Shown here: positions 46,001 through 58,521 of the stretch, one piece after another
Position numbering within the stretch: position 1 is the stretch's first letter
How the letters are laid out: the number at the start of each line of letters is the position of its first letter
Assembly: GCA_002897115.2 (NCBI GenBank)
Contig: BCIH01000006.1
Span: 1,043,739 to 1,107,738 of the forward strand
Reading direction: 5' to 3'
DNA from: Prototheca cutis
Taxonomy: Eukaryota > Chlorophyta > Trebouxiophyceae > Chlorellales > Chlorellaceae
Length of the DNA stretch: 64,000 nt
Made by a program: the position numbers and the translations under genes
The notes under the pieces: generated by a model
Seen by the model: the letters and a program-made list of their open reading frames with translations, nothing else
The model's database searches: none
What the model was told of the DNA's origin: nothing

Positions 46001-47676
46001 TCGGAGCCGCTCGTCACGCACACCCAGCCGTCGTTGAATAGCGGGACGCTGTCCGCGGCGCGGCCGCTCGTCGCCAGCACGGGGTACCCCGTGGGCAGCG
46101 CCACGTAGCTGGGCGTGCACCGCTCCCACCCCGACACGTCCAGCTCGCTGATGGACATGCGGAGGTACTTTTCCAGCAGGCTCGCGTGGCGCGAACGGTC
46201 GGCGCGCGACCCCGCGCGGCCCCCCGGCTCGTCGGGGCCCAGCTCGCAGCGCAGCAGGAACTCGTTGAACCCGGCCAGCAGGTCGGAGTGACGGCCGATG
46301 ACGTCGTGCGCCAGGGCCACCAGCTCCCCGCGCGTCAGCACGTCCTCCGCATACAGGTTCAAGCACTTGAGGAAGTCGGCGTANGCCTCGGGCGACCGCA
46401 GCCGCGCCCGCACGCGGTCGAAAAAGGCCAGCTCACGCTGCACGCGAGGGTCGTCGCGACGCAGGGGTGGAGGGGCGCGACGGGAGCCCTTCGCCCCACC
46501 CGGGACCGGGGCGCCGTAGCCGGNGCCGCCGGCCGCAGCCGCTGCGGCGCCGCCACGCGACTTGGAGCCCGCACCGTATCCGGCCGCGGGGCCTGCACGC
46601 CGGGCGGGCGGCGTGTTGTCCGGCAGGAAATACGTAAACTCGCGGAGGAGGTCGGCGTGGTCGCTGAACAGCAGCGCCACCTCGTCGTACACGCTGCCGA
46701 TCGACTTTTGGCCCTTCCGGTACATGTTCAGAATCTCCAGGAACGCCTTGTACACGCGCTCGTCGTGCGCAAAACGCTGCTTGATCTTGTTCACGTAAGA
46801 AATGGCCTGGTCAAACTCCACGGGACCCTTGGGCACCGCCGAGGGGGCGGGNGCGGGGGCGGGGGGAGGCTCCGTCACCGCAATCTCATACCCCTGCGTG
46901 CGTNGGGTCGGTGTCAGAGCATGACCAACATGCCTTCAGGAAAAGAGAAGGCCCACATCCAATCATCCCTCCCAATAAAACAAGACAACACCAAACCCAA
47001 GCGCATTCCAAGCAGGANGCACCTTTGGCAGAAAGGTATTGAAGCGCTGGATGAGCTCGGGCTCATCCTTGAACAGCTGCTTCACCTTGACAATCACCCC
47101 GGCCGTGTCAATCCTGCAGGAGGAATGNGTGCTCGAAGAATGAGATTCATCNAACAAGGCATGCAGGAATAAGTCTGTGCCAAAACAGAGGGGATTGGGC
47201 ACGTCCTGGCCTGTCTTGTTTGGGGCCAGGGAGCCATGTCCGGATGCCCTCGCCATGCCCNCAGCGGATCCGCACGGGGAGACCACGGGGTGGGCGGGCG
47301 GCCCCGCGCGATCGAGACNCCCGATCTCCGGCCAATCACACAGCGTCGATCCTTCTCTCGAAACCAAAAAACAATACTCACTGGTGAGACTTGAACTGCT
47401 TCATGATCTCCAGGAAGCTGCGCAGCGCGGGGGGGGAAGGGGTGTGCTCATTGATCCCGCCTGTAATCATGTGAGCTCAGCCGACCGCAAAAGCGATCGC
47501 TCTGGCAGCCCACGCAGGCACGCCGGAATGGGCAACTCCCATGCCCTCCGCAGTCCCGGACTGCCGCACCTGTCATACACCATACGGTTGTCGTAGAACC
47601 TGTTCTTGACCTCTCGGAGGTAGGTGAGGGCCTGCACCAGCGGCGTCGTGGGTCGTGAGGTCCAAATCCGAGACAT
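43086..47676 (-). CDS. SIN3: SIN3 transcriptional corepressor scaffold
   Basis: The scaffold of the Sin3/Rpd3 histone deacetylase complex. PAH1 is split over exons: [20 protein letters not shown] (about 47660-47590), [11 protein letters not shown] (about 47440-47392) and [20 protein letters not shown] (about 47110-47040). PAH2: [20 protein letters not shown] through [15 protein letters not shown]3: [18 protein letters not shown] through [13 protein letters not shown]. The HDAC-interacting domain follows: [35 protein letters not shown] and [20 protein letters not shown]. The C-terminal Sin3a_C-like part includes [14 protein letters not shown] and the [21 protein letters not shown] text. Long Ala/Glu-rich insertions (about 45000-45130) interrupt it. 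The stop is at 43088-43086. The ATG at 47676 is the nearest upstream start, and an earlier exon remains possible. Confidence 0.9.
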
Positions 47677-49351
47677 GCCATGATCCAGCCAGCCCCGAAT
47701 AGAGCAAAGGAATGTAAAAACAAGGCACACGCGCAAGCAAGCGCATCGAGAGAGCCTCAACTCCGGACTCACATCGTGCGTCGTGAGACGGCCCCTGTCC
47801 TCGCCACCGACATCCCTGCACGTGGTGGGGTGACACTACTCAGACGTGCGGCCAATGAGCACTCGAAATGCAACCATTGCCTTGCCCAACAATCGTGGCG
47901 AGGGCCAGCCCGGCCTCCGCTGCGGCGCCAGTTAGGCATCCCCCATACCCAGGGAGCTCCCCTGCCAACAGTTCCCTGCCGAGCCAGGGCCGCCCCACGC
48001 ACCACCATTCCTTACCCTGCAACCCTCTTCACCGTCGCCCCCTGATCAGTGTCCTCTCTTCCACGCTTCATCCCTGCTTGGAGTCCGGAGGAGCCCCCCG
48101 ACTTTGACTCCGCAGGTGCACCAGGTGGTCACCGACACTCGATGGTCCAGGTGAGACCCGAGCCCCGCTTGGCTCCCGGCCATGTACTGTACAGGTCCTG
48201 GGATTAATGAGTGGTGCTCGCCCGGTCTCTGGAGGATGGAGGAGGGCGGGGCACCTGAGCGAACATCGAGATGGGGGGCCGGCACGGAGTCGACCCTGGC
48301 AAACTTGAACACGGGGATGGAAGGGGTTTCCCTCGGCCACCACAGGGCAAGCATGCTTCCCGAGGGACTGCGAGCCCAGGCAGGTATCCATCCAATTCCA
48401 AGCATCATTGTGAGGTGTGAAGTGTTTCGCTCGAGTATCTCGAGGCGCTGGTTGCGGGACAATGCGAGCAGGAAGATGCTGTGGGATGTCGGGGCGCTGC
48501 CAACCGCGGCGGGTGGGGNTCTCAACCGCCGACGCCGCGGCCATGTGAGGTCGCAGACGTCATGCAGCGTGTGCAATCGCAATTCTAATTTGATATTCAT
48601 TCTGTTTTGTCGTGACTTTGCATGTACTGAGCCACACTGTTTGCGCCGGGCAGAACCATTGACGGACGGCACTCCTTGTCTGGCGCGGTTCCGGGACCTC
48701 GACATGCGCGCACCTCCCCTGCAATATGCCGCTGAATGGGCTCCTCGACACCTGGAAAACAATCGAATATCGTGATTTTGAGGAGCCTGCGCACTGAGCC
48801 CAGAAGCTATCGGGAACCCAGGCAGAGCAAGGTGCCCGGCGCATGCATGCACCTACAGGACACCCAGCAGACTTTTGTCCTCCGGGCCCTGTCCAGAAGT
48901 TGAGAGATTACAATCAAACCCAAGCACATTGAATATCTGTTTGATCGAGTGGTGATGCTGCCGGCATGCATGCTGGGAGGGGGAGCCTGGGGCTCGCCCG
49001 CTCCTGGCCGATGACCGGCGACAGTTGAGCCGGGGCGTCAGTCGAGTGCAAAATGGGGCCTCACAAGGCAAGCACTGAACCACGGCCCTGGCAGCACACG
49101 GTAGCCCCTGACCCGGTCCCTCGGCTCCAATCAGTTGCCTGACAGCATTTATTTGGCTTGGCTTGGGAGTCCCAATCACCTGGGCCGGGGCCTGGCGATC
49201 TCGTTTTGGCCTGCGCACCTCCCCGAGCTCGGTGGCTCCTGGCACGGGGACCGGCCTATGGCAGCCTGACCGCCCGGTGATCCCGCTCTTGAACGGCCCA
49301 ATCGAGATTGATCGGAGGCCGGGACCGACTGCCTGATCATCCGCTGCCGCC
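47677..49351. other. divergent region between SIN3 and SEC23
   Basis: 1.7 kb without a recognisable domain. It should contain both promoters and perhaps an upstream SIN3 exon. Frames around 48046-48852 (minus) are open but their composition is uneven. Confidence 0.35.
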
Positions 49352-52145
49352 ATGGCGGAGTTTGTGGAGATGGAGGAGGTCGACGCCACGCGGATGGTGT
49401 GGAACGTCTGGCCCCACAGCAGGCTGGAGGCGGCAAAATGCGTGATCCCATTCGGCGTCATGTATACCCCGGCCAAACAGACGCGCAACCTGCAGGTGCG
49501 AGTGGNTGGGTCGCCTGCTGCCCCAGGCTGCTCGTGTGTTGTGTGTGTGTGGGGGGGGGGGGGGGGGGGGGGGCCGGACTGGGCCTCTGGGATGGGGCCT
49601 GTGGAAGGCCATGGCCGGCAGCAGGGGGATTGTCCTGATGCCCCATCGGCCTTGCAGCTGACACACTGGTCGAGTGCAATGTGATCGCTGCCAGCCGTAT
49701 CATTGCACTCTGCCAGCCTGCCCTTGCAACCCCCTTCTTCCCTTGCCTGCACCCTGTCCAGGTGGTGGAGTACGAGCCGGTGCTGTGCAAGGGTTGCGGC
49801 GCGGCGCTCAACCCGTACGCGGCGGTGGATTTCCACTCGCGGCACTGGGGTTGCCCCTTTTGCCTGGCGCGCANCCCCTTCCCGCCGCACTACGCCGGCA
49901 TCTCTGAGTCGGTGCTCCCTGCGGAACTGTTTCCCTCGTGCACGACAATCGAGTACGCCCCTCCCCGCGCAACACCCCCGCCGCCCCCCACGTACCTCTT
50001 CCTCCTGGACACCTCGGTGGCTGGCGACGAGCTGAGCGCGGCCAAGACCGCGCTGCTCCAGGCCATCAGCCTGGTGCCCGATACCGCCCAGGTCGGGCTC
50101 ATCACNTTTGGCACGCACGTGCACGTGCACGAGCTCGGCCATGCCGCGTGCCCNAAGGCCTACGTCTTCCGCGGCGGCAAGGAGCACAAGCCCAGCGCCG
50201 TGGGCGCACAGCTCGGGGCCGGGGGCGCCGGGGCTGCCGCCGCTGCACAGGCCGCCGCCGCCGCNCAGGCCNCTCCGGGGCGGCCGGGGGCGCCGCCGTC
50301 TCCTCGGCGTGCCGCGGGCGGCCCCGCGGCGCTGGCCGCGCGGTTCCTGCTCCCCGCGTCTGACTGCGAGTTTGCGCTGAGCGGGGTGCTGGAGGAGCTG
50401 GGGCGCGACCCTTTCGTCCCCGTGGCCGGCCACCGTGCCGCGCGCGCAACGGGCGCGGCGCTTGCCGTTGCGACCGCGCTGGCTTCGGCGTGCCTGCCCC
50501 CCGGCGCGGGCTCGGCGCGGCTGATGCTGCTGGTCGGCGGTCCGGGGACGGTTGGGCCTGGCGCGGTCGTCCCCGCGGACCTGGCGGAGTCCATCCGCTC
50601 GCACAAGGACCTGGCCAAGGACGCCGCTCCGTTGAGCGCCAAGGCGCGCGCGTACTACGACGGCATCGGTGTGGCGCTGGCGTCGGCGGGCCACGCGCTG
50701 GACGTCTACGCCTGCTCGCTGGACCAGGTGGGCATGTACGAGATGTCTGGCGCAGTGGAGCGGACGGGGGGCCTGGCGGTGCAGGCGGATTCCTTTGCCA
50801 ACCCCGTGTTTCGCGAGTCGTTGCGCCGCGTGTTCACGCCGCGGGGCGAGGCAGGGTGCCTGGGCCTGGGCCCGGGCGGGCAGTTTGATGTTCGCGTGAG
50901 CAAGAACATCAAGGTCTGCGGCCTGCTGGGACCCGCGACCGCCGTGCCCGCGGACCGCAAGTCCCCCTGGCTCTCCGACACCACCGTGGGGCAGGGCGGC
51001 ACCACCAGCTGGAAGCTCTGCACGCTCACTGCCAGCACCACACTGGCTGTGATTTACGACATCGTCGCGCCACACGGCTCGGCGGGGGACGGCGCGGGTG
51101 CCGGCGGCGGCGCACCGGCGCTGTTCCTGCAGTTTATCACGCGGTACGCCGCCGACCCGGGGTCCGGTGGCGGGCCGCGGATCCGCGTCACCACGGTCAG
51201 TCGGCGCTGGTCGGACGGCAGTCTTGCGGGCGAGCTGGCACAAGGATTCGACCAGGAGGCGGCGGCGGTGCTACTGGCGCGTCTGGCCGCGCACAAGATG
51301 GAAGTGGAGGAGGACTTTGACGTCACGCGTTGGCTCGACCGTTCCCTCATCCGGCTGTGTGCCCGGTTTGGCGACTACCGCAAAGACGAGCCCGACTCAT
51401 TCCAGCTCCGGCCCCAGCTGGCATACTTCCCGCAGTTTGTCTTCAATTTCCGGCGCTCCCAGTTCTGCCAGGTGTTTGGCAACTCGCCCGACGAAACCGC
51501 GTTTGCACGGCTGGCCCTGCAGCGCGAACCCGTCGCCGAGGGCATCACCATGATGCAGCCGCTGCTCTTCTCCTACGCCATGGGCGCGGCTGCACCGGAG
51601 CCCGTGCTTCTCGACGTGTCCTCGGTCCTCCCGGACCGCATCCTCCTTCTCGATGCCTACTTCTACATCGTCGTGTTCCATGGCACCACCATCGCCCAGT
51701 GGCGCAAAGCAGGCTACGCCGACCAGCCCGAATACGCCGCCTTTAAGCAGCTCCTGGAGGTATGTCATGAGTGAGGTGGGAGTTTTGCGGCTTTTTTCTC
51801 TTCTTGTCACAATATGCCCGCGGGGGGGGGGGGGGGGGGGCGCACGCACTTGTAACACTGCTATTTCAACATGCCAAATCTGCCGCTCGTACACCCAAAC
51901 CCCCTCCCCACCCGCTTCAGGCGCCGATTGCCGAGGCCAATGGCATCATCGCACGACGGTTCCCCGTGCCGCGGCTGACGGTGTGCGACCAAAACGGATC
52001 ACAGGCCCGGTTCCTCCTGGCCAAGCTCAACCCCAGCGCCACGTACCAGTCCACCTCAGCGCTGTCCAGCGAGGTCATCATGACGGATGACGTCTCACTC
52101 TCCGTCTTTACCGAACACCTCAAGAAGCTGGCGGTGCAGAGCTGA
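49352..52145 (+). CDS. SEC23: COPII coat subunit SEC23
   Basis: SEC23 is the SAR1 GTPase-activating half of the COPII inner coat at ER exit sites. Exons: 49352-49495, 49762-51759 and 51921-52145, all joined in phase 0. It starts [20 protein letters not shown]. The zinc finger is [16 protein letters not shown] ... [10 protein letters not shown]. Then come [26 protein letters not shown] and the trunk [20 protein letters not shown]. The helical and gelsolin-like parts include [20 protein letters not shown] and [20 protein letters not shown]. It ends [12 protein letters not shown]. Ala/Gly-rich inserts (about 50200-50330) lie in the trunk. The protein is about 790 residues, normal for SEC23. Introns 1 and 2 both contain long G runs near their donors. 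Confidence 0.95.
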
Positions 52146-52810
52146 ACCGTTTGGAGGACTAGCAGTGGAGGTGACGACGATGTGTGCGATGGGAGCCACA
52201 GCGCCAGAGGCTGCTGGAGCACCATGCCACGGCGCCAGAGTGCCAGAACCCGCCTGGCTCCTGCATGGAAACATCGACAAAGCCCCCAAAATGGTGCCAT
52301 GTCAACACAAGAGAGCATTGTATGCACGTTGATTCCAAAATCTGTCGTGGCATCTAGTCAGTCGGTCAGTCTCCTGTGTTAACTCTAGGTCCACCGGTCA
52401 TCCACCCACGTGCGTCCGGCAGTTCCCGGCAGGCAGGAGCCCGCCCGCGATTTCGAGAACAGAGACTGCACCCTCATGACATGTTGTGAACCCGCTATTT
52501 GTAAACATGAAGATCAAGTACAGAGAAATTCCTCGCAGTTTCCAGAATTTCCCAATGGTTGCCNTAGCAGCCGGCGATGGTCGACCCTCCGACTCCACTG
52601 AGGGCGTAGTTCGAAGTGCCGGAGCAGAGGGGGTGATCGCGCAGCTACCCAGTCCCATGATCCGCTTGCCAAGGCCATTTGACACAGGACTGCGCCATTT
52701 ATCTGCATAAAACGGATGCTCGCGGTGTCATGAAGGCGTAGGAGGTCATTCTGGACACGATGGGGCTGTACACCAGGGGCCCCGCTCGGCCCTGCCGGGC
52801 CAGCTTCGCC
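52146..52810. other. intergenic region after SEC23
   Basis: No frame with recognisable content. It holds the SEC23 3' UTR and the upstream region of the secreted protein gene. Confidence 0.45.
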
Positions 52811-54695
52811 ATGGGCACTGCCGTCTTGGCGCTCCTCGCGGCCAGTGCGCTCGCTGGCACCGTCGGCAGCACATCTTCAAANTCCAGGGATATTCTTATA
52901 GCGGGAATGAAGCTTTCAACCACGGCTTACAGAGAGAGCGTGGCTTCGAACCCCCTTGACGACATAGGTGTGCAAACCCGCGGGAACTGCGCAGGAGGGT
53001 GTCGGCTTGCGGGACGGAGCTCGCGCGCTGCGGACCGTTGACTTGAACCATGTGGGATTTTTGCACATTACATGTCGTTTGGACGAGATACTAGTTGGCG
53101 TCCGCTTTCCGTCCTGCAGCATTGTCGCTGTCGTCCTCCGCTGAGCTGGCGGTGCTGTGCTATTCCACATGGTACCCGGTGTCCACATGGCGTCTGTTCA
53201 CCCATGTGCCCGTTGTTTCATGGCCAGACATCTGGTGAGCTGGCTGGAAACATCGAAGTGTGGATTACAAAGTTTTCTTGTTTGTTTGTTTGCTGATTTG
53301 AGGGCTAGACCAGTGCTCGTCAGATGCACATGATGGAAGGTCCTGGGGCAATACAACAGCCGACCAACGTTGGTGCCTGGATGCCTCATTGGATGCCGTG
53401 TGGGCCCACCTACAGACCCAACTACAGATGTAACCTCCGTTCTCAAGCTCCACCCCCCTAATTCCGACCACACCCAGGTATTACCCTATGAATACAGACG
53501 TGGGTAACTGGGTGGTCCCTGCCGGGGACGATCTGGTGTGTGAGCTTTGGGAGTGCGACGGTGGCACGGGCGGCTGCACGCCCGACGACCCCAGCATCCT
53601 GCCCAATGCCACGGCAGGCGACGACTACNTGGGCAACCTCAACCTGTCCATGCAGCTCTACAAGAGCCAGCTGTCCCAGACCCTGACCTTCAACACCAGC
53701 GCCACCACCGCCACCGCCAGTGTCATGCTCGAGTGCGACAGCTGCTGGCAGCTGTGGCGAGACGCCAATGGAGACTGGGCCAACCCGTACAAGCAAGGTG
53801 ACCTGCCAGAAAGCATGTGGGCACCACAACCGCCGCCTCCACCCGCGCTCCCGCCACCACCCCCACCCGAGCCGTCACCGTCCCCGCCACCATTGCCATC
53901 ACCATCGCAAACCACCCCACCGCCCGAGGGATCAGGGATCGTTGTTACGGCCCCTGCCACCGTGGGCCTGCCCCCCAGCGACGGCTGCAATGGCACGGCC
54001 AACGGCTGCGACGGCCCCGGCCCGGCCCCGGCCCCTGTCCCGGCACCCAGCCCGCCGGCCCCCCTGTCACCCGATCGGGAGAAACTCATCAGCCCCGTGC
54101 TTCCCCCAAGCAGCAATGTGTCAGCCATGGATGGCCCTCCGAACAGTCCAGCCCACAATGAGGCTTCCCCGCCATCTCCTTCCCCTGGCTCTGAAGATGG
54201 CAACAGCGGTGGCGGCAGTAGTAGCACGGGATTGATAGCAGGCATCGTCGTGGCGGTGATCTTGATCCTCGTCATCGGGGCCATCACGCTCTTCTGCTGC
54301 CGGCGTCGTGGCTGCTTCTGCTTTGCCAAGTCGAAGGACCCGTAAGTGATGGCTGGATGGTGCTGGTCTGTGCGAGGGAACACACATTTAGGTGCATGGG
54401 TCTGAGATGCCCACATTCGTCTGGCGGTAGATTGTCGGCAGCCATAGCGACTCAGTGGCCTGCTGCACGTGATCCCAAAGGCAACACACATATTCGTGCA
54501 TACCACCATCCCCACCCACACAGGTCTGAGGTGCCAAGCGACAGCGAGTCGCCAGACCCTTCGATGGCCAACCTCCACATCAATGTGAGGAAACCGGCAC
54601 ATGCCGTTCCGCTGATGCGGGCAGCCAACGCCTCGGCTGCCACCGTCTACACGCCCTGGATGCCAGACATGGCCAGCAGGAACACAGACCCATGA
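52811..54695 (+). CDS. predicted type I membrane / cell-wall-like protein with Pro-rich stalk
   Basis: The start at 52811 gives a signal peptide, MGTAVLALLAASALAGTVGS, then SRDILIAGMKLSTTAYRESV. Middle exons between about 52970 and 53477 are not resolved. From 53478 the frame runs YYPMNTDVGNWVVPAGDDLV with paired cysteines (CELWECDGGTGGC, ECDSCWQLW), several N-x-T/S sites, a Pro-rich stalk (PPPPPALPPPPPPEPSPSPP), another Cys pair, then a single TM helix, GLIAGIVVAVILILVIGAIT, followed by CCRRRGCFCFAKSKDP. The last exon (from about 54523) gives a cytoplasmic tail SEVPSDSESPDPSMANLHIN and ends at 54695. It resembles Volvocine/Chlorella hydroxyproline-rich surface proteins in layout. Function is unknown. 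Confidence 0.7.
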
Positions 54696-55799
54696 AGAAA
54701 GGAGGGACTCGGTGTGCGAGCCGGNGCCNGGTCATGGGATGCACATCCAATGGGTGGGGTGCCCCAGCCCAGTGCCCCGCCACAACACACCGCACACTTT
54801 TTCTTTTCCATCCGCGATTGATTGCAATAATGCCATGTTTTATTGATGCATTTGATGTCAAACACTTGAGCAAAAGGTGGTCATGTGCTGTGGCCAGGCA
54901 TTGTGCGGCGGGTGCATTTGCGCGATGGCACATTCTTAACAAATGGTCTTAGGGGCTTTCCTACGCCCACCAACCTCGCCCGCTGCACGACAATTTTTAT
55001 CCCAAAGCACTGACGCAGTCTGCGGAGGGTACCCCTCGGAAGGAGGTGGCCGTGCCTGCACGCANTCAGTCCTCGTCCAAAGCACCCGCGGAGCGCCGTA
55101 CCCAAGGTCGGGCACTCTGAACAGCGTGGACAGGCCTTTGCAGCGCCGTTTTCTTTCAGAACTATGTATATTAGAAACATTTAGGAGATCAGGAATGGGA
55201 GAGAGCACCTGGTATTCACGATTGAAGTGGTTTCAAGAGCACCCCTANAGACCCTTGAGCANGACTGCGGGAAGGAAGGTGGCTGACAGCAGCCTGCTAT
55301 TTGCCCTGTTTGGAGGAGCCCTCGGTACAACCCCTACCATCTGGGATATTCCCCGTGGTTTCACTCTGCATGATTATTGCATTGGTGTATTGACAATCCA
55401 AATCAGGGCACGTTTGATCAGGGAGTTGTACAGGCAGTTCAGCCTGGCCGTGAACTTGCACTGCCAGCAGCGTGGAGAGAGTAAGTGGTACCCCTGAGAT
55501 TTTGCCCGGATTGTTGCGCTTTCCTTGGGGTTGACATCCAGGCAAGGCTCGTGCATCGTCGACGACCTGGTGCTTATATTGCTGTGGGATCGCCGGAAAT
55601 AGCGACACTACCGCTTCTGGTGAGCCACCAACGCAGAGCAGGCTATCTGGTAGAGTTCAGATGCCATTGCCATGAAAGCCGGCAGAACTGCACGCTTGCT
55701 TGCCACGGTATGACAGGCCCCCGTGTGGGTCCAGGCCAAGCCATCGACGATGAACGCTGTTAGCCAGATGGCCGTGGCATGCATGTGCGCAGGACGACA
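54696..55799. other. intergenic stretch, no supportable gene
   Basis: Apart from weak open frames (54943-55497 plus), nothing recognisable. A remote upstream part of the 55.8-56.2 kb TnpB/Fanzor-like gene could lie here, but I could not find RuvC-I or RuvC-II motifs. Confidence 0.4.
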
Positions 55800-55804
55800 A
55801 GGAA

Positions 55805-56187
55805 AGCACTGTCGGCCAGTGCCCCCACGTGACGTCGCAGTCGCTGCTGCACCGCCTCCCGGATGAGATGGTGGCGCTTGCGCGGGTGCGGGGTGAGCAC
55901 ACACATGCACATGCGTGCGCAGCAAGCACACACAGTTTCCACGGGCTGTGGGTCACGCCTACGCCAAGTGCGCCACACCGCAGGTTTGCTCGGGGTGCAA
56001 TAAATCCTTGCGCCTGGGTGACTGCCCCACCTCCAAGAACAAGCACCTTGTCCGGCAGTGTCAGAACGAGGCCTGCGGCGTCGTGCACAACCGCGACAAG
56101 AACGCGGCGCGAAACATGTGCTATGTGGCACTGGGCCTGATCTTCAACGGCGTCCGGCTGGAGCCTTTTGACAAGCTGCTCCCCTGA
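55805..56187 (+). pseudogene. intron-split TnpB/Fanzor-like C-terminus (zinc ribbon and RuvC-III Asp)
   Basis: Two exons join in phase: one ending about 55887 (SLLHRLPDEMVALAR, donor GTGCGG) and one at 55936-56187 (FPRAVGHAYAKCATPQVCSG, CNKSLRLGDCPTSKNKHLVR, QCQNEACGVVHNRDKNAARN, MCYVALGLIFNGVRLEPF) with a TGA stop. C-S-x-C and C-x4-C flanking a basic loop, followed by H-N-R-D-K-N-A-A-R-N, is the canonical TnpB/Fanzor zinc ribbon with the third catalytic Asp, well preserved here. The upstream exon matches the L-x-R-L-A-x-F segment that precedes the ribbon. No RuvC-I or RuvC-II was found upstream, so the gene is truncated or has exons I cannot see. It is a different lineage from copies A, B and D. 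Confidence 0.65.
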
Positions 56188-56651
56188 CCTGTGCCTGAGT
56201 TCTGCCTGAACACTTTCCCACCAACTTGTCCAGCCACTGATTTCTGCCGGTCCCAAAGGAAGCTTTCGCTTCTCCCTTGATGCTTGAACAGGCATCAATA
56301 ACCCCTACCTGCACGCACTTTCGTTGCTGGGATGGGGGTTGCTCCAGGGCACCGTCAATGTTGTGTTTATTGCTTGCATGTCGTTATGTGTTTGGCCTGC
56401 ATGCATGATCGATGGCCAAACAAATTGGCGCGCACCGCGCATTTGAATCTGCTTGACGCCAGCACCCGACGAAGGCGTGATTAACCTGATTGGCCTCCAA
56501 TGGTTTTCCAGTGACTCCTCCCGGCACCCCTGCTCGCTCGAACAAACGCGATCAGTCCTCTGCATTGCGCAGTTGGAAGCCAAAGGCCTGGTAGCGGACG
56601 TCATGAGGGCAGTGCGAGCATGATGTGAGCACACCCGCCAGCATTGCGGGC

Positions 56652-58521
56652 ATGAGTGGGGACACGGAGGACCTGGCGCCCGAGGACGCCGTCCACCGCA
56701 CGCGCACCGTCCTCCTCATTGCCGCGGCTTCCATATTGGAAAAGGTGGGCTGTGGGGTCTGTGTTCCGTATCATTGCAGGCCCCCGGCGTTGGCACTTGT
56801 ACTGGGGAGAGATTTGTGGGGTTTGGACGGGAGGGGGTTTACCACTGGGGGTCTGGCGAGCTTGGGGGACCTAGGACAATCATGCCTTGTGGATTGCCTG
56901 CGTTTCTGGCATGATTGGTGCTTGAAGGTGCCTGAATAACTCATGCCATCGTGACCCATTCCCCCCTGCCGTGCAGTGCGACGAGCAGATCCTGCCTGCC
57001 CTGTATGCCTGGGTTGGTGCTGCCTTCGAGGCCACGCCCACCCAGCTGGGCAATCTTGCCCTGGCCCGCGCCATCGTGCAGGCCCTGGCCAGCCCCCTGG
57101 GAGGCGTCAGCTCCGCGCTGGCCCCGCGTGGCCACGTGATCGCAGCCGGGTGCTTGATCTGGGCCACGTTTACCGCGCTGTTCGGGTGCCTGTCGTCCTA
57201 TGCCGCCGCCGTGCCCATACTCGCGGTGAATGGACTTGGATTAGCGTTAGTCATCCCCAACGTCCAGAGCCTGACCGCGGACTACTTTCCCCCGCAGCGC
57301 CGCGGCCGCGCCTTTGGAGCACTGTGGCTTACAATCAGCCTGGGTGGCATGCTCGGCGCGCTCTACGCCACAAACCTCGGCGGCCGCGCGCTCTTCGGCG
57401 GCGCCGTGCCCGGCTGGCGCTTTGTTTTTTGGTCAGTGGCGCTTGTGTCTGCCGCGGTGGGCCTGGCCAACGGTTGGGGCGTGCACGATCCCCGGGCGGC
57501 GGGGATGGCGGCCGCGGCGGCGGACGACACCAACGGAACCGGCGCGAGCGCCCTAGCCGCACTTCGGGCAGCAGGAACGAGCATCGTGCGGGTGTCGCGC
57601 ATCCCGACCTTTGCTTTGATCATCCTGCAGGGCATCGTGGGTTCGGTACCCTACGCCTCGCTCATCTTCCTTACGCTCTATTTCCAGCTCATCGGCATGA
57701 GCAATGCCCGGGCCAGTCTGCTGGTGGCGACGTATCTGGCCGGCGGCGGCGTGGGTGGCCTGCTAGGCGGGGCGGTGGGCGATGCCGCGGCCCGACGGTC
57801 CCCCTCCCACGGCCGCATCTGGGCCACACAGTTCAGCGTCGGCATCGGCATCCCGTTTGCTGTGGTGATTTTCAAGCTGCTCCCGCACAACGGCAGCACG
57901 GCGGCATTTGTGCTGTACATCGTCACCATCGCCGCGTTCGCGCTGCTCACTGCCTGGCCGGGCCCCTGCTGCAACAACCCTGTGTTTGCCGAGATCGTGC
58001 CCCCCGCGCAGCGCAACCTGGTCTACGCGTTTGACCGTTGCTTCGAGGGCGCCGTAGCCGCTTTTGCCGCCCCCCTAGTTGGGTTGCTTGCCGAACGCTG
58101 GTACGGGTTTTCCGGCACGAGCACCGTCACCGGGGATGCCCACCGCGATCGGGCCAACGCCAGGGCCCTGGGTTCGGCTCTGCTTGCCTTTCTCTGTGTC
58201 CCCTGGGCGCTCTGCCTCTGCGCGTACTCGGGCCTTCACTGGACGTACCCGGCCGACAAGAAGAAAGCCCTGGAGCTCCAGATGCAGATTACGGAGCTGG
58301 AGCTTGCCGACTCCCGACCAGACGCTGACTACGAGGCGGCGGCATTTCAGCCGTTAGAGCGNCGGCGCCTGTTGGCGAGTGAGAACCGCGACGGGGGTGG
58401 CGGTGGGGCGCGCGGCCGGGGGTCGGGACAGGGAAACCGGGATTCGCGCACGCCAAGCCCGGTCAAGCGCAAGCCTGGAAGCGGAGGAGGCGGGTCGTCC
58501 CAGCGCCTCGTCGGCCGATGA
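56652..58521 (+). CDS. major facilitator superfamily transporter (spinster-like)
   Basis: A 12-TM secondary transporter. Exons are 56652-56744 (MSGDTEDLAPEDAVHRTRTV, LLIAAASILEK) and 56977-58521. Features: CDEQILPALYAWVGAAFEAT, GNLALARAIVQALASPLGG, the MFS loop 2-3 signature-like ADYFPPQRRGRAFGALWLTI, GGMLGALYATNLGG, and two halves separated by a cytosolic Ala/Asp-rich loop (GMAAAAADDTNGTGAS). The second half includes SVGIGIPFAVVIFKLLP. The C-terminal tail after WTYPADKKKALELQMQITEL is hydrophilic and Gly/Arg-rich. The pattern resembles plant UNE2 / spinster-type MFS proteins. The substrate is unknown. The frame is open throughout except one N (58362). Confidence 0.85.

Noticed and set aside
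48853..51243. A 796-residue minus-strand ORF opposite SEC23
   Set aside because: Antisense to SEC23 exon 2. Its Arg/Ala/Gly-rich text shows no domain.
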